The translations under genes were made by a program, and so were the position numbers. The notes under the pieces were generated by a model, which was not told where the DNA came from, did no database searches, and worked only from the letters and a program-made list of their open reading frames with translations. A stretch of DNA of 64,000 nt from Rhodospirillum sp047263945 (GTDB lineage Bacteria > Pseudomonadota > Alphaproteobacteria > Rhodospirillales > Rhodospirillaceae): assembly GCF_047263945.1 (NCBI RefSeq), contig NZ_JBLAVB010000005.1, forward strand, positions 124,001 through 188,000, in the 5' to 3' direction. Numbering within the stretch: position 1 is the stretch's first letter; each line of letters starts with the position of its first letter. Of this stretch, positions 42,778-52,295 are shown piece after piece.

Positions 42778-42968
42778 CGAGAAGAGTGATCCCGAGCAGA
42801 CGGCCGGGGAAGACGTGTCAAACAGTTGGCCCCGGATTTGCCTTATGGGTTACGGTTGAAGCATTCGGGTCAAGGAACCCGGAAGCCTCCTTTCGCCACC
42901 TCATTACGCCGCCTCCCTTTCGTCCCCTTTTCGCCAAAGCGGTCCATACCCGTTCCAGGAGATTTCGC

Positions 42969-43838
42969 GTGGCCCCCTCCCCCAATTCAACGGCGCCCCT
43001 GTCCGCTTCCACCGATCCCAGAACCGATACCCGAACTGGCCCGCACACTGGGGCCAGTGCTTCGGCCATCATCGATATCCGCCACCTGAATCTGACCTTC
43101 AACGCGGGCGACCACCCGGTGCATGCCCTCAGTGATGTCAGCCTGAAGATTGCGCCGGGGGAATTCGTCTCCCTGATTGGCCCCTCGGGCTGCGGCAAGA
43201 CCACCCTTCTGCGGGTGATCGCCGACCTGGAGCAACCCACCGGCGGAGACCTCACCGTCGAGGGCATGAGCGCCGAGCAAGCGCGGCGCAAACGCCGCTA
43301 CGGCTATGTGTTCCAGGCGCCGGGCCTCTACCCCTGGCGGACCGTGGAACGCAACGTCTCCCTGCCGCTCGAACTGTTCGGCGCTGGCAAGGCCGAACGC
43401 AAGCGCATCACCGAGGAGCAACTGGCCCTGGTCGGCCTGACCGGGTTCGAGAAAAAGTTTCCCTGGCAGTTGTCCGGCGGCATGCAGCAACGGGCCTCCA
43501 TCGCCCGGGCCCTGACCTTCGCCCCGGACATCCTGCTGATGGACGAACCCTTTGGCGCCCTGGACGAGATCACCCGGGACCATTTGAACCTGCAACTGAC
43601 CCGTCTGTGGAACCAAACGGGCAAGACCTGTGTCTTTGTCACCCATTCCATCGCCGAGGCGGTGTTCCTCTCCACCAAAATCGTCGTCATGAGCCCCCGG
43701 CCCGGCCGCATCCTGGAGGTCATCGACTGCGACCTGCCCCGGGATCGGACCCTGGACATGCGCGAAAGCGCCGAATTCCAGGAAATCGCCGCCAAGGTAC
43801 GCGTGGGACTGGCGGAGGGGCATGGATATGACGATTAA
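42969..43838 (+). CDS. NitT/TauT-type ABC transporter ATPase (nucleobase importer)
   Basis: The ATPase has about 289 residues: GPSGCGKTTLLRVIADLEQ (Walker A), LSGGMQQRASIARAL (signature), ILLMDEPFGALDEITR (Walker B). The first 35 residues are Ser/Thr/Pro-rich. GTG 42969 has AGGAGA 6 nt upstream. An alternative GTG at 42786 is in frame and follows the strong ribosome site within the RNA hairpin; it would add 61 residues of low coding quality. Associated genes suggest import of a purine/pyrimidine or related compound rather than taurine or nitrate. Confidence 0.88.
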   Translation: MAPSPNSTAPLSASTDPRTDTRTGPHTGASASAIIDIRHLNLTFNAGDHPVHALSDVSLKIAPGEFVSLIGPSGCGKTTLLRVIADLEQPTGGDLTVEGMSAEQARRKRRYGYVFQAPGLYPWRTVERNVSLPLELFGAGKAERKRITEEQLALVGLTGFEKKFPWQLSGGMQQRASIARALTFAPDILLMDEPFGALDEITRDHLNLQLTRLWNQTGKTCVFVTHSIAEAVFLSTKIVVMSPRPGRILEVIDCDLPRDRTLDMRESAEFQEIAAKVRVGLAEGHGYDD

Positions 43839-44727
43839 GCGCTCCGGAGCCCAATCCCTCGTCCACCATGGCTTGCCCATCCTGGTGATTGCCGCAGCCG
43901 TGCTGATCATTTGGTACCTGGGCGCCTATTTTCTCAATGCACCGGTCGTGCTCGACCAATTGGCCCGCAAAGGCATCGAGAGCCCGGATTTTTCCCGGGT
44001 GCTGGCCGAAGCCTACACCATGAAGCGGCCCATCCTGCCCACACCGGACCAGATTGCCGTTGACCTGTGGACCAGCACGACCAAATGGCCCTTGGACAGC
44101 GTGCGCAACCTGCTGTTCCACGCGGCGGTGACCAGCGCCTCGACCCTGACCGGCTTCGCCATGGGCTTGGTCCTGGGCATTGTGCTGGCGGTGGGTATCA
44201 TCCATTCACGCACCCTCGACGGCGCCCTGATGCCTTGGGTCATTGCCAGCCAGACCATTCCCATCCTGGCGATCGCTCCGATGATCGTCGTGGTCCTCGG
44301 CAACATCGGCTTCACCGGCCTTCTGCCCAAGGCGGTGATTTCCATGTACCTCTGCTTTTTCCCCATCACCATCGGCATGGTGAAGGGATTGCGCTCCACC
44401 GATCCCCTGGCACTCGACCTGATGCGGACCTATTCGGCCAGCCCCAGTCAGGTCTTCTGGAAGCTGCGCCTGCCCGGAGCCATGCCCTTCCTCTTCACCA
44501 GCATGAAAATCGCCATCGCCATTTCCCTGGTCGGGGCCATCGTCGGCGAGCTGCCCACCGGAAGCCAATCGGGCCTGGGGTCGCGCCTTCTTTCGGGCAG
44601 TTATTATGGGCAGACCGTGCAAATCTGGTCAGCCCTGATCCTCGCTTCCGTCCTGTCGGTGGTGCTGGTGGCCCTGGTCGCTCGTATCGAAAAGGCGGTC
44701 ATTCACTCCGCAGGAGGCCACCGATGA
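43822..44727 (+). CDS. NitT/TauT-type ABC transporter permease 1
   Basis: A 301-residue permease with about seven membrane segments and the BPD-transporter loop DLMRTYSASPSQVFWKLRLPGAMPFL. The start overlaps the ATPase gene by 17 nt and the end overlaps the second permease gene by 4 nt. It is one half of a heterodimeric channel. Confidence 0.88.
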   Translation: MDMTIKRSGAQSLVHHGLPILVIAAAVLIIWYLGAYFLNAPVVLDQLARKGIESPDFSRVLAEAYTMKRPILPTPDQIAVDLWTSTTKWPLDSVRNLLFHAAVTSASTLTGFAMGLVLGIVLAVGIIHSRTLDGALMPWVIASQTIPILAIAPMIVVVLGNIGFTGLLPKAVISMYLCFFPITIGMVKGLRSTDPLALDLMRTYSASPSQVFWKLRLPGAMPFLFTSMKIAIAISLVGAIVGELPTGSQSGLGSRLLSGSYYGQTVQIWSALILASVLSVVLVALVARIEKAVIHSAGGHR

Positions 44728-45866
44728 GCCCCCAACAGATGCTGTCCGCCAACACATGCCGCCCCCCCATGGCGCCCTGGCCCCTGTTGGCCGTCGTCGC
44801 CCTGCTGGTACCGCCCGTCTCCCTGGACGGCCTCCGCCCCATGTGGTGGGAGCTTCCCGGTCCCGCAGCGGCTGTGATCCTGGGCATCGGCGCCGCCCTG
44901 GCGGGTCGATGGGCCAGGACCGCCCTGGTCGAAGGCCTGCTGTCTCTGCTCTCCCTCGTCGCCTTGGGGGTAGTGCCCCTGATGCTCATGGACCAGGGGT
45001 ATTCCCTGGCCCGGGGCGCCGGACCGGTCTGGTTGGTGGTGCTCGGCGCCATGGGCATGACCTGGCACGCCATGGCCGTTTTGGCCAATATGGAAGAGCA
45101 TGCCCTGTTCCGCCGGATCCTCGTGCCCACCCTGTTCGGGGCAGCCCTGCTCTACCTGTGGGAGGTTGGGGTGCGCGGTTTCGAGGTGCCCTCGGTGCTT
45201 CTGCCTGCCCCCCATGCGGTGGCCGCAGCCCTGCTCAGCCACGCCGGGACCCTTTGGGCGGACTTCCAGCAGACCGTGCTGCAAGCCGTGATCCGGGGAT
45301 ATGTGGCCGGTTGCCTGTCGGGCTTCCTGCTGGCGATCATCGCCGACCGGGTGCCGTTCCTGGCCCGGGGGTTACTGCCGCTCGCCAATCTGGCCAGCGC
45401 CATTCCCATTGTCGGTATCGCACCGATCATGGTCATGTGGTTCGGCTTCGATTGGCAGTCCAAGGCGGCTGTTGTGGTGATCATGACCTTCTTCCCCATG
45501 CTGGTAAACACGCTTGCCGGCCTGCAATCGGCGGAGAAGATCCAGTTGGACCTGATGCGATCCTATGGGGTCGGCTATTGGCGCACCCTTTTTCACCTGC
45601 GCCTGCCCGCAGCCTTGCCCTTCCTGTTCAATGGCCTGAAGATCAACTCCACCCTGGCCTTGATCGGCGCCATCGTCGCCGAGTTCTTCGGAACCCCCAT
45701 CGTCGGTATGGGATTCCGGATCAGCTCAGAGGTCGCCCGGATGAACGTGGACGTGGTTTGGGCGACCATTACAGTGGCCGCCGTCGTCGGGTCTGGCGCC
45801 TACGGCCTTCTGTCCCTGGCCGAACGGCGAGCCACCTTCTGGCATCCGTCGTTCAGGTCCAAGTAA
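44724..45866 (+). CDS. NitT/TauT-type ABC transporter permease 2 with long N-terminus
   Basis: A 380-residue permease; the core (from about residue 130) carries the loop DLMRSYGVGYWRTLFHLRLPAALPFL, very like permease 1, so the pair arose by duplication. The first 130 residues hold four or five extra hydrophobic segments (LLAVVALLVPP, AAAVILGIGAALAG, LLSLLSLVALGVVPLML, VWLVVLGAMGMTW). This extension is longer than usual for the family. The start is ATG 44724, with AGGAGG upstream. Confidence 0.87.
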   Translation: MSPQQMLSANTCRPPMAPWPLLAVVALLVPPVSLDGLRPMWWELPGPAAAVILGIGAALAGRWARTALVEGLLSLLSLVALGVVPLMLMDQGYSLARGAGPVWLVVLGAMGMTWHAMAVLANMEEHALFRRILVPTLFGAALLYLWEVGVRGFEVPSVLLPAPHAVAAALLSHAGTLWADFQQTVLQAVIRGYVAGCLSGFLLAIIADRVPFLARGLLPLANLASAIPIVGIAPIMVMWFGFDWQSKAAVVVIMTFFPMLVNTLAGLQSAEKIQLDLMRSYGVGYWRTLFHLRLPAALPFLFNGLKINSTLALIGAIVAEFFGTPIVGMGFRISSEVARMNVDVVWATITVAAVVGSGAYGLLSLAERRATFWHPSFRSK

Positions 45867-45936
45867 GCCGTTTTCCGTTTTCATTGACCCTTTTCGAATT
45901 CTTCCGCCCTCATCTCACCGCAAGGGAGCTTATGCG

Positions 45937-46956
45937 ATGCGAAGCAAGTTCAAGACCACCGTATTGACGGGAATGGCCGGGGCACTTGCCCTGGTGGGCG
46001 CCAGCAGCGCGGCCTTCGCTGCCGACGACCTGACCCTGCAATTGAAGTGGGTGACCCAGGCCCAGTTTGCCGGGTACTACGTGGCCAAGGACAAGGGCTT
46101 CTATGACGAGGAAGACCTGGACGTGACCATCAAGGCTGGTGGTCCGGACATCAACCCCAGTCAGGTCATCGCCGGTGGCGGCGCCGACGTGGTCGTCGAC
46201 TGGATGCCCAGCGCACTGGCCACCCGCGAGAAGGGCGTACCCCTGGTCAACATCGCCCAGGTCTACCAGAAATCCGGCATGATGCTGACCTGCCGCAAGG
46301 ACAGCGGCATCACCAAACCCGAGGACTTCAAGGGCCACACCCTGGGCGTCTGGTTCGGCGGCAACGAGTATCCCTTCCTGTCCTGGATGTCGACGCTCGG
46401 CTTCAGCACCGAAGGCTCCAACCCGGATGTAACCGTGCTGAAGCAGGGCTTCAACGTGGATCCAATCCTGCAGAACCAGGCCTCCTGCATCTCGACCATG
46501 ACCTATAACGAATACTGGCAGATCATCGATGCGGGCATCCCCGCGTCCGATCTGACGGTCTTCAAGTACCAGGATTATGGCGTCGCCACCCTTGAAGACG
46601 GCCTCTACGCCACCGAGGCCACCCTGGCTGACCCGGCCATGGTCGACAAGCTGGCCCGCTTCCTGAAAGCCTCGGCCAAGGGCTGGGCCTATGCGGCCGA
46701 ACATCCCGAAGAAGCCGTAGAGATCGTCCTGGCCAACGACGCCACCGGCGCCCAGACCGAAGAGCACCAGGCCCGCATGCTAAGCGAGGTCAACAAGCTG
46801 TTGGAAGGCTCCAAGAAAGGCTTCGGCTACCTGGATCCAGAAGCCTACGCCCGCACCGTGAAGGTGCTGATGCAGCCGGGCAGCGCGCCGATCATCAGCA
46901 AGGAGCCCGAGGGCGCCACCACCGATGTCGTCTGGAAAGCCGCCTTCGGCGGATGA
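45937..46956 (+). CDS. NMT1/THI5-like periplasmic binding protein
   Basis: A 339-residue binding protein with a signal peptide ending SSAAFA|ADD. LKWVTQAQFAGYYVAKDKGFYDEE is the hallmark of the NMT1/THI5-like family, whose members bind pyrimidine precursors, nucleobases or sulfonates. QVIAGGGADVVVDWMPSAL and LGVWFGGNEYPF shape the ligand site. Last gene of the four-gene importer, 130 bp before the BMP importer operon. Confidence 0.9.
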   Translation: MRSKFKTTVLTGMAGALALVGASSAAFAADDLTLQLKWVTQAQFAGYYVAKDKGFYDEEDLDVTIKAGGPDINPSQVIAGGGADVVVDWMPSALATREKGVPLVNIAQVYQKSGMMLTCRKDSGITKPEDFKGHTLGVWFGGNEYPFLSWMSTLGFSTEGSNPDVTVLKQGFNVDPILQNQASCISTMTYNEYWQIIDAGIPASDLTVFKYQDYGVATLEDGLYATEATLADPAMVDKLARFLKASAKGWAYAAEHPEEAVEIVLANDATGAQTEEHQARMLSEVNKLLEGSKKGFGYLDPEAYARTVKVLMQPGSAPIISKEPEGATTDVVWKAAFGG

Positions 46957-47088
46957 TCCGGGAGTCGGGTGGGGTGGCGGACTGTTCGCCACCCCCCTTC
47001 TCTTTGCGCCTTTTCCATCTCCGAGCAGGGATGACCCCGAGCAGAAACAAGCCCGAATAGAAACGCCCAAGTGGAGGTAATCGATACC

Positions 47089-48111
47089 ATGAAGACGCTT
47101 GTGATCGCCGCTCTTTCCGCTGTTGGCCTGCTGTCCGGCAGCCTGCTGTCTGGCAGTCTTCCCCAGGCCCGGGCCGACGAGGCCTTCAAGCCCGCCATCG
47201 TCTTCGACCTGGGGGGCAAATTCGACAAATCCTTCAACCAAGCCGTCGACGAGGGGGCCCAGCGCTTCGCCGAACGCACGGGAGAAACCTACCGGGGCTA
47301 CGAACCTCAGAACGAAGCCCAGGTGGAACAGGGTCTGCGCAAATTTGCCGACAAGGGGTTCTCTCCCATCGTCGCTGTGGGCTTCAATCAGGCAAAGAGC
47401 GTGGAGAAGATCGCCAAGGACTTCCCCGACGTCAAGTTCGTGCTGATCGATGCCGTCGTTGACCTGCCCAATGTGAAATCCGTGCTGTTCAAGGAGCACG
47501 AGGGGTCCTATCTGGCCGGAGCCATCGCCGCCATGAAAAGCGAAAGCGGCACCATCGGCTTCGTCGGCGGCATGGACATTCCGCTGATCCGCAAATTCGC
47601 CTGTGGCTACAAGCAGGGCGCGGTGGCCATCAATCCGAATATCACCGTCATCGAGAACATGACCGGCACCACCGGCGCCGCCTGGAACGACCCGGTGAAG
47701 GGGGGCGAACTGGCCAAATCCCAGATCGATCGGGGTGCGGATGTGATCTTCCACGCGGCAGGTGCCACGGGCCTGGGTGTGCTCCAGGCCGCCGCCGATG
47801 CGGGCAAGCTGGGCATCGGCGTCGACAGCAACCAGAACCACATTCTTCCGGGCCATGTGCTGACCTCCATGGTCAAACGCGTGGGTGTCGCCACGGATGT
47901 GGCCTTTACCGAAGCCAAGGACGGCACCTTCACGCCGGGTCTGGAGGTCCTGGGACTGGCCGAGGACGGTGTGGGTCTCGCCATGGACGAAAACAACGCC
48001 CCCCTGATCACCCCGGAGATCACCGCCAAACTCGACGCGTTGAAGGCGGCCATCATTGACGGCTCCCTGACGGTCCACGACTACATGAGCGACGACACCT
48101 GTCCCCTGTGA
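47089..48111 (+). CDS. BMP-family nucleoside-binding protein
   Basis: A 340-residue BMP/Med-type binding protein for a nucleoside ABC importer. The signal peptide ends near LPQARA|DEA. Family motifs include FDLGGKFDKSFNQAVDEG, VGFVGGMDIPLIRKF-like (FVGGMDIPLIRKFACGY) and VIFHAAGATGLGV. The start is ATG 47089 with GGAGGT at 47073-47078. No lipobox Cys is visible, so it is soluble in the periplasm. First gene of a unit running to deoB. Confidence 0.9.
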   Translation: MKTLVIAALSAVGLLSGSLLSGSLPQARADEAFKPAIVFDLGGKFDKSFNQAVDEGAQRFAERTGETYRGYEPQNEAQVEQGLRKFADKGFSPIVAVGFNQAKSVEKIAKDFPDVKFVLIDAVVDLPNVKSVLFKEHEGSYLAGAIAAMKSESGTIGFVGGMDIPLIRKFACGYKQGAVAINPNITVIENMTGTTGAAWNDPVKGGELAKSQIDRGADVIFHAAGATGLGVLQAAADAGKLGIGVDSNQNHILPGHVLTSMVKRVGVATDVAFTEAKDGTFTPGLEVLGLAEDGVGLAMDENNAPLITPEITAKLDALKAAIIDGSLTVHDYMSDDTCPL

Positions 48112-48132
48112 CCGATAGGGATCCCTGTCCCC

Positions 48133-49755
48133 ATGCCCGATCATCCGATCCCGTCCACCCCCTCTCCGACCGGAGGCCCCCTGCCTCCGGTCGGAGCGTC
48201 CGCGCCTGCCATTGAACTGCGGGGCATCGACAAGCGGTTTGGCGCCGTTCATGCCAACCGGGCCATCTCTCTGGCCGTCGCTCCGGGATCCATCCACGGG
48301 ATCGTGGGGGAGAACGGCGCCGGCAAATCCACCCTGATGAGTATTCTCTACGGCTTCTATCAGGCCGACGCAGGCGAGATCCTTGTCAAGGGCCGAGCGA
48401 TCAAGATCAAGGACAGCGCCAACGCCCTCGCCCAGGGCATCGGCATGGTTCACCAGCATTTCATGCTCGTGGACACCTTCTCCGTGGTGGAAAACATCAT
48501 GCTGGGCGCCGAAGGGGGGGCCCTGACCCGCAAGGCCACCCGTACGGCCCGGACAGAGCTGTCCCGCCTGTCCCGCGACCACGGGTTGGAGATCGACCCC
48601 GACGCCCTGGTGGGGGACCTGCCCGTGGGCCTGCGCCAGCGGGTGGAGATCCTCAAGGCGCTCCATCGCGGGGCCGAGATCCTGATTCTCGACGAGCCCA
48701 CAGGCGTGCTCACCCCCCAGGAAGCCGACCACCTGTTCCGCATTCTCACCGCCCTGCGGGACCAGGGCAAAACCATCCTGCTGATCACCCATAAGCTGCG
48801 CGAGATCATGGCCATCACCGACCGGGTATCGGTGATGCGCCAGGGCCAGATGGTCACCACCCTGGAGACCCGCGACACAACACCCGAAGCCTTGAGTGAA
48901 CTGATGGTCGGCCGCAAGGTCCCCGCCCGCCTCGCCAAAGCGCCGGTTCCCCTTGGTCCGCCTGCCCTGGAGGTCTCAGGCCTGGAAGTGGTGGACGAGA
49001 ACAGCGTACCCCGGGTCAAGGGCGTGGACCTGACCGTCCACCATGGGGAAATCGTCGGACTGGCGGGTGTCTCCGGCAACGGCCAAAGCGAGCTGCTCGA
49101 AGCCTTGGCAGGGATCCGCCGCCCCCAGGCCGGGCAGATCGTCATCAATGGCGTCCCCCTGTTCCCCGAGACCGCCTATCAACCGGATAGCCTGCGCGCC
49201 CACCGCGTGGCCCATGTGCCCGAGGATCGCATTCGCACCGGGCTCGTCACCGCCTTCACCTGTCGGGAAAGCATGATGCTGGGCTACCAGGATGATCCTG
49301 CCTGGCGCCGCAAGGGCCTCGTGGATTGGCCCACCATCACCCAGGACACGCGGAAGAGGATGGAGCAGTACGATGTGCGCCCCCCCGATCCCCTGCTCAA
49401 GGCCGCCAATTTCTCCGGCGGCAACCAGCAAAAACTGATCCTCGCCCGGGAGATGGAGCGGGACCCGGACCTCTTGCTGGTCGGCCAACCCACCCGGGGC
49501 GTGGACATCGGCGCCATTGAGTTCATTCACCGCCGCCTGCTGGCCATGCGCGAGGCAGGCAAGGCCATCCTGCTCGTCTCCGTGGAGCTGGAGGAGATCC
49601 GCGGTCTCGCCGACCGGATCCTGGTCATGTTCGATGGCCGGATCATGGGCGAGATCGCCGCAGACCATGCCGACGAGCGCCGCCTGGGCATGATGATGGC
49701 AGGCTGCGAGCCGACGGACCCCGAAACCGACAGATCCAGGGACGCCCAGTCATGA
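48133..49755 (+). CDS. Nucleoside ABC transporter ATPase (two ABC domains)
   Basis: The 540-residue protein contains two ABC cassettes. The first has GENGAGKST, LPVGLRQRVEILKAL and ILILDEPTGVLTP. The second has the degenerate P-loop GVSGNGQSE with FSGGNQQKLILAREM, as is normal for the second domain in this RbsA/NupA-like family. It follows the binding protein by 21 nt and overlaps the permease gene by 4 nt. Confidence 0.92.
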   Translation: MPDHPIPSTPSPTGGPLPPVGASAPAIELRGIDKRFGAVHANRAISLAVAPGSIHGIVGENGAGKSTLMSILYGFYQADAGEILVKGRAIKIKDSANALAQGIGMVHQHFMLVDTFSVVENIMLGAEGGALTRKATRTARTELSRLSRDHGLEIDPDALVGDLPVGLRQRVEILKALHRGAEILILDEPTGVLTPQEADHLFRILTALRDQGKTILLITHKLREIMAITDRVSVMRQGQMVTTLETRDTTPEALSELMVGRKVPARLAKAPVPLGPPALEVSGLEVVDENSVPRVKGVDLTVHHGEIVGLAGVSGNGQSELLEALAGIRRPQAGQIVINGVPLFPETAYQPDSLRAHRVAHVPEDRIRTGLVTAFTCRESMMLGYQDDPAWRRKGLVDWPTITQDTRKRMEQYDVRPPDPLLKAANFSGGNQQKLILAREMERDPDLLLVGQPTRGVDIGAIEFIHRRLLAMREAGKAILLVSVELEEIRGLADRILVMFDGRIMGEIAADHADERRLGMMMAGCEPTDPETDRSRDAQS

Positions 49756-50876
49756 GCGGTACTGCCCCCAGTCGCCCCCTGCCCCCTTGGGTCGATTACG
49801 GTCTGATGCCCCTGATCAACCTGCTGTTGGCCCTGGCCGTGGCAGGGATCGTGGTCGCTGCCATCGGCCAGAATCCCCTGGAGGCCCTGATTCTGCTCAT
49901 CCAAGGAGCCTTTGGCAGCGGGGAGAACATTGGCTACACGCTCTACTACACCACCGACATGGTCTTCGCGGGGTTAGCGGTCGCCGTGGCCTTCCACTGT
50001 GGCCTGTTCAATATCGGCGGCGAGGGACAGGCCTATATCGCCGGGTTGGGTGTCTCCCTGGTGGCCCTCTATCTGGACGTCCTGCCGTTCTGGATCCTCG
50101 CCCCTTTGATGCTGATCGGCGCCATGGCCTTTGGTGCGGGCTGGGCGGCCATTCCCGGGTGGCTGCAAGCCCGGCGGGGAAGCCATGTGGTGATCACCAC
50201 CATCATGTTCAATTTCATCAGCTATTCGGTGATGACCTACATGCTGGTCAATGTGCTGATCCAGCCGGGACAGATGGCACCGGAAAGCCGCCGCTTCGCC
50301 GAAAACGCCCAACTTCCCCCCCTCCATGACCTGATCCCCGGGCTGGCCCAGTCCCCCCTCAACGTGACCGCCCTTTGGGCTTTGTTTTGCTTGCTCGGTG
50401 TTTGGGTGTTCCTCTGGCAGTCCCGCTTCGGCTATGCCCTGCGGGTGGTCGGCGCCAACCCCCAGGCGGCAATTTACGCCGGGATCAATCCGGGCCGCCA
50501 GATCATCCTGGCCATGGCCATCTCCGGCGCCCTGGCAGGCGGACTCGCCCTGAACGAGGTCGGCGGTGTGCACTATCGCCTGTTGGTGGGCTTCACCAAC
50601 GGTTATGGCTTCACCGGCATCGCCGTCGCCATGATGGGCCGGAACCACCCCATCGGCGTCTTGCTGGCCGGGCTGCTGTTCGGTGCCCTCTACCAGGGGG
50701 GAGCGGAACTGGCCTTCGATATGCCCGAAATCTCGGTCCAGGTGGTTGTGGTTATCCAGGGCTTGGTGATCCTGTTCACCGGCGCACTGGAGCACATGTT
50801 CCGCCCCGCCCTCGGTCGGATGGCCGCCCGATTGGAAGGAGGCAAACGGCCCCTTCCCGCCAGCGAAAGGGGATAG
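49752..50876 (+). CDS. Nucleoside ABC transporter permease 1
   Basis: A 374-residue branched-chain/BMP-type permease with about nine membrane segments. Conserved NIGGEGQAYIAGLG, RRGSHVVITTIMFNFI and VGANPQAAIYAGINPGRQI identify the YufP/NupB branch used for nucleosides. It overlaps the ATPase gene and is followed after 5 nt by the second permease. Confidence 0.9.
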   Translation: MSGTAPSRPLPPWVDYGLMPLINLLLALAVAGIVVAAIGQNPLEALILLIQGAFGSGENIGYTLYYTTDMVFAGLAVAVAFHCGLFNIGGEGQAYIAGLGVSLVALYLDVLPFWILAPLMLIGAMAFGAGWAAIPGWLQARRGSHVVITTIMFNFISYSVMTYMLVNVLIQPGQMAPESRRFAENAQLPPLHDLIPGLAQSPLNVTALWALFCLLGVWVFLWQSRFGYALRVVGANPQAAIYAGINPGRQIILAMAISGALAGGLALNEVGGVHYRLLVGFTNGYGFTGIAVAMMGRNHPIGVLLAGLLFGALYQGGAELAFDMPEISVQVVVVIQGLVILFTGALEHMFRPALGRMAARLEGGKRPLPASERG

Positions 50877-50881
50877 GGCCG

Positions 50882-51856
50882 ATGGGCGAGAGTCTCGAAT
50901 TCCTGTCCCTTTTGCTCGACGCCACCCTGCGGGTCTCCGTGCCCCTGGTGCTAGCGGGGCTCGCCGGATTGTTCTCCGAGCGTGGCGGCATCATCGACAT
51001 CGGCCTGGAAGGCAAAATGCTGGCCGGAGCCTTCGCCGCTGCGGCGACCGCAGCGGTCACCGGAAGCCCCTGGGCGGGACTGGCCGTTGCCATCCTGGCC
51101 TCGCTCGCGTTCGCCCTGCTCCACGGGTTCGCCTGTATCACCCACCGGGGCAATCAGGTGGTCTCGGGCATGGCCATCAACATCCTGGTCTCCGGCTTGA
51201 CCGTAACCCTGGGCATGGCCTGGTTTCACCTGGGGGGGCAAACCCCCTTGCTGCCCAAGGAGTCCCGCTTCACGGAATTCACCCTGCCCGGGGCCGAGAC
51301 CCTGGCGGGGATCCCCCTCCTCGGCCCCCTCTATCGGGATGTGATCAGCGGCCATGGCATCCTGGTCTACCTGACCTATGCCATCGTTCCCCTGGCCTGG
51401 TGGCTGCTCTACCGCACCCGGTTCGGCCTCAGGCTGCGCGCCGTGGGAGAGAATCCCGCCGCCGTGGATGCTGCCGGGATTTCCGTCGCCTGGCTCCGCT
51501 ATCGCGGCGTCCTCATCGCCGGTCTGCTCTGCGGGATCGCCGGAGCCTATATGTCCACCGCCCAGTCTGCGGGCTTCGTGCGCGATATGACGGCGGGCAA
51601 GGGCTATATCGCGCTGGCGGCCATGATCTTCGGCAAATGGCGCCCCTGGCCAACCCTGGGGGCTTGCCTGTTGTTTGGTGTTCTCGATGCCCTGTCCATC
51701 CGCCTGCAAGGTGTGCCCCTACCCGGTATCGGCGAGATTCCCGTGCAGTTCATCCAGGCCCTGCCCTATATCTTGACGGTGGTTCTTCTGGCCGGGTTTA
51801 TCGGCGCCTCCAGACCACCCAAGGCCGACGGCATCCCCTATGTGAAGGAACGATGA
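50882..51856 (+). CDS. Nucleoside ABC transporter permease 2
   Basis: A 324-residue permease of the YufQ/NupC-like branch: ERGGIIDIGLEGKMLAGAFAA, THRGNQVVSGMAINI, and AVGENPAAVDAAGISVAWLRY. The start is ATG 50882; a long in-frame upstream extension overlaps permease 1 and is rejected. It is followed by cdd after 4 nt. Confidence 0.9.
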   Translation: MGESLEFLSLLLDATLRVSVPLVLAGLAGLFSERGGIIDIGLEGKMLAGAFAAAATAAVTGSPWAGLAVAILASLAFALLHGFACITHRGNQVVSGMAINILVSGLTVTLGMAWFHLGGQTPLLPKESRFTEFTLPGAETLAGIPLLGPLYRDVISGHGILVYLTYAIVPLAWWLLYRTRFGLRLRAVGENPAAVDAAGISVAWLRYRGVLIAGLLCGIAGAYMSTAQSAGFVRDMTAGKGYIALAAMIFGKWRPWPTLGACLLFGVLDALSIRLQGVPLPGIGEIPVQFIQALPYILTVVLLAGFIGASRPPKADGIPYVKER

Positions 51857-51860
51857 GAGA

Positions 51861-52295
51861 ATGGGTCACTCCTTTTCCCCCGACCATGACTTGGTGGTGG
51901 CGGCCCTGGCGGCGCGACGCCATGCCCATGCCCCCTATTCCCACTTCACGGTGGGTGCTGCGGTCCGCGATGACGAAGGCCGAATCCATGCCGGATGCAA
52001 TGTGGAAAACGCGGCCTATCCCGAAGGGGTCTGCGCCGAAGCGGGGGCCTTGTCGGCCATGGTCGCCGCCGGGGGGCGGCAGGTGGTGGACGTCGTCGTG
52101 GCCGGAGGAGATGGCACCGTTCCCTGTGCCCCCTGCGGAGGATGCCGCCAGAAGCTGCGGGAGTTCTCCCTTCCCGATACCCCGGTGCATATGGTGGACG
52201 GCGAAGGCCATGCCCTTCTGACCCTGACCCTGGACGAGTTGCTGCCCAACAGCTTCGGCCCGGACAACCTGCCCCGAAAAGGCACCCACTCATGA
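51861..52295 (+). CDS. cdd: Cytidine deaminase
   Basis: A 144-residue homotetrameric-type cytidine deaminase converting cytidine and deoxycytidine to (deoxy)uridine. The zinc site is CAEAGAL (Cys-Ala-Glu with catalytic Glu) plus PCAPCGGCRQ. PYSHFTVGAAV and GCNVENAAYPEG bind the substrate. The deaminated product is the substrate of DeoA, whose gene overlaps by 4 nt. Confidence 0.95.
   Translation: MGHSFSPDHDLVVAALAARRHAHAPYSHFTVGAAVRDDEGRIHAGCNVENAAYPEGVCAEAGALSAMVAAGGRQVVDVVVAGGDGTVPCAPCGGCRQKLREFSLPDTPVHMVDGEGHALLTLTLDELLPNSFGPDNLPRKGTHS

Larger units (their letters stand above)
42226..42968. other. Long regulatory region between divergent preT and ABC importer
   Basis: This 743-bp gap holds a RutR-like operator (42326-42342), an A/T-rich tract (about 42361-42496, markedly poorer in G/C than its surroundings), and a three-stem RNA candidate (42728-42777). 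From 42786 an open frame continues into the ATPase gene but has a composition unlike coding DNA. Promoters of both flanking operons should be here. Confidence 0.7.

Noticed and set aside
46780..48792. A 670-codon minus-strand frame
   Set aside because: Antisense to the NMT1-type binding protein, BMP protein and ATPase genes.
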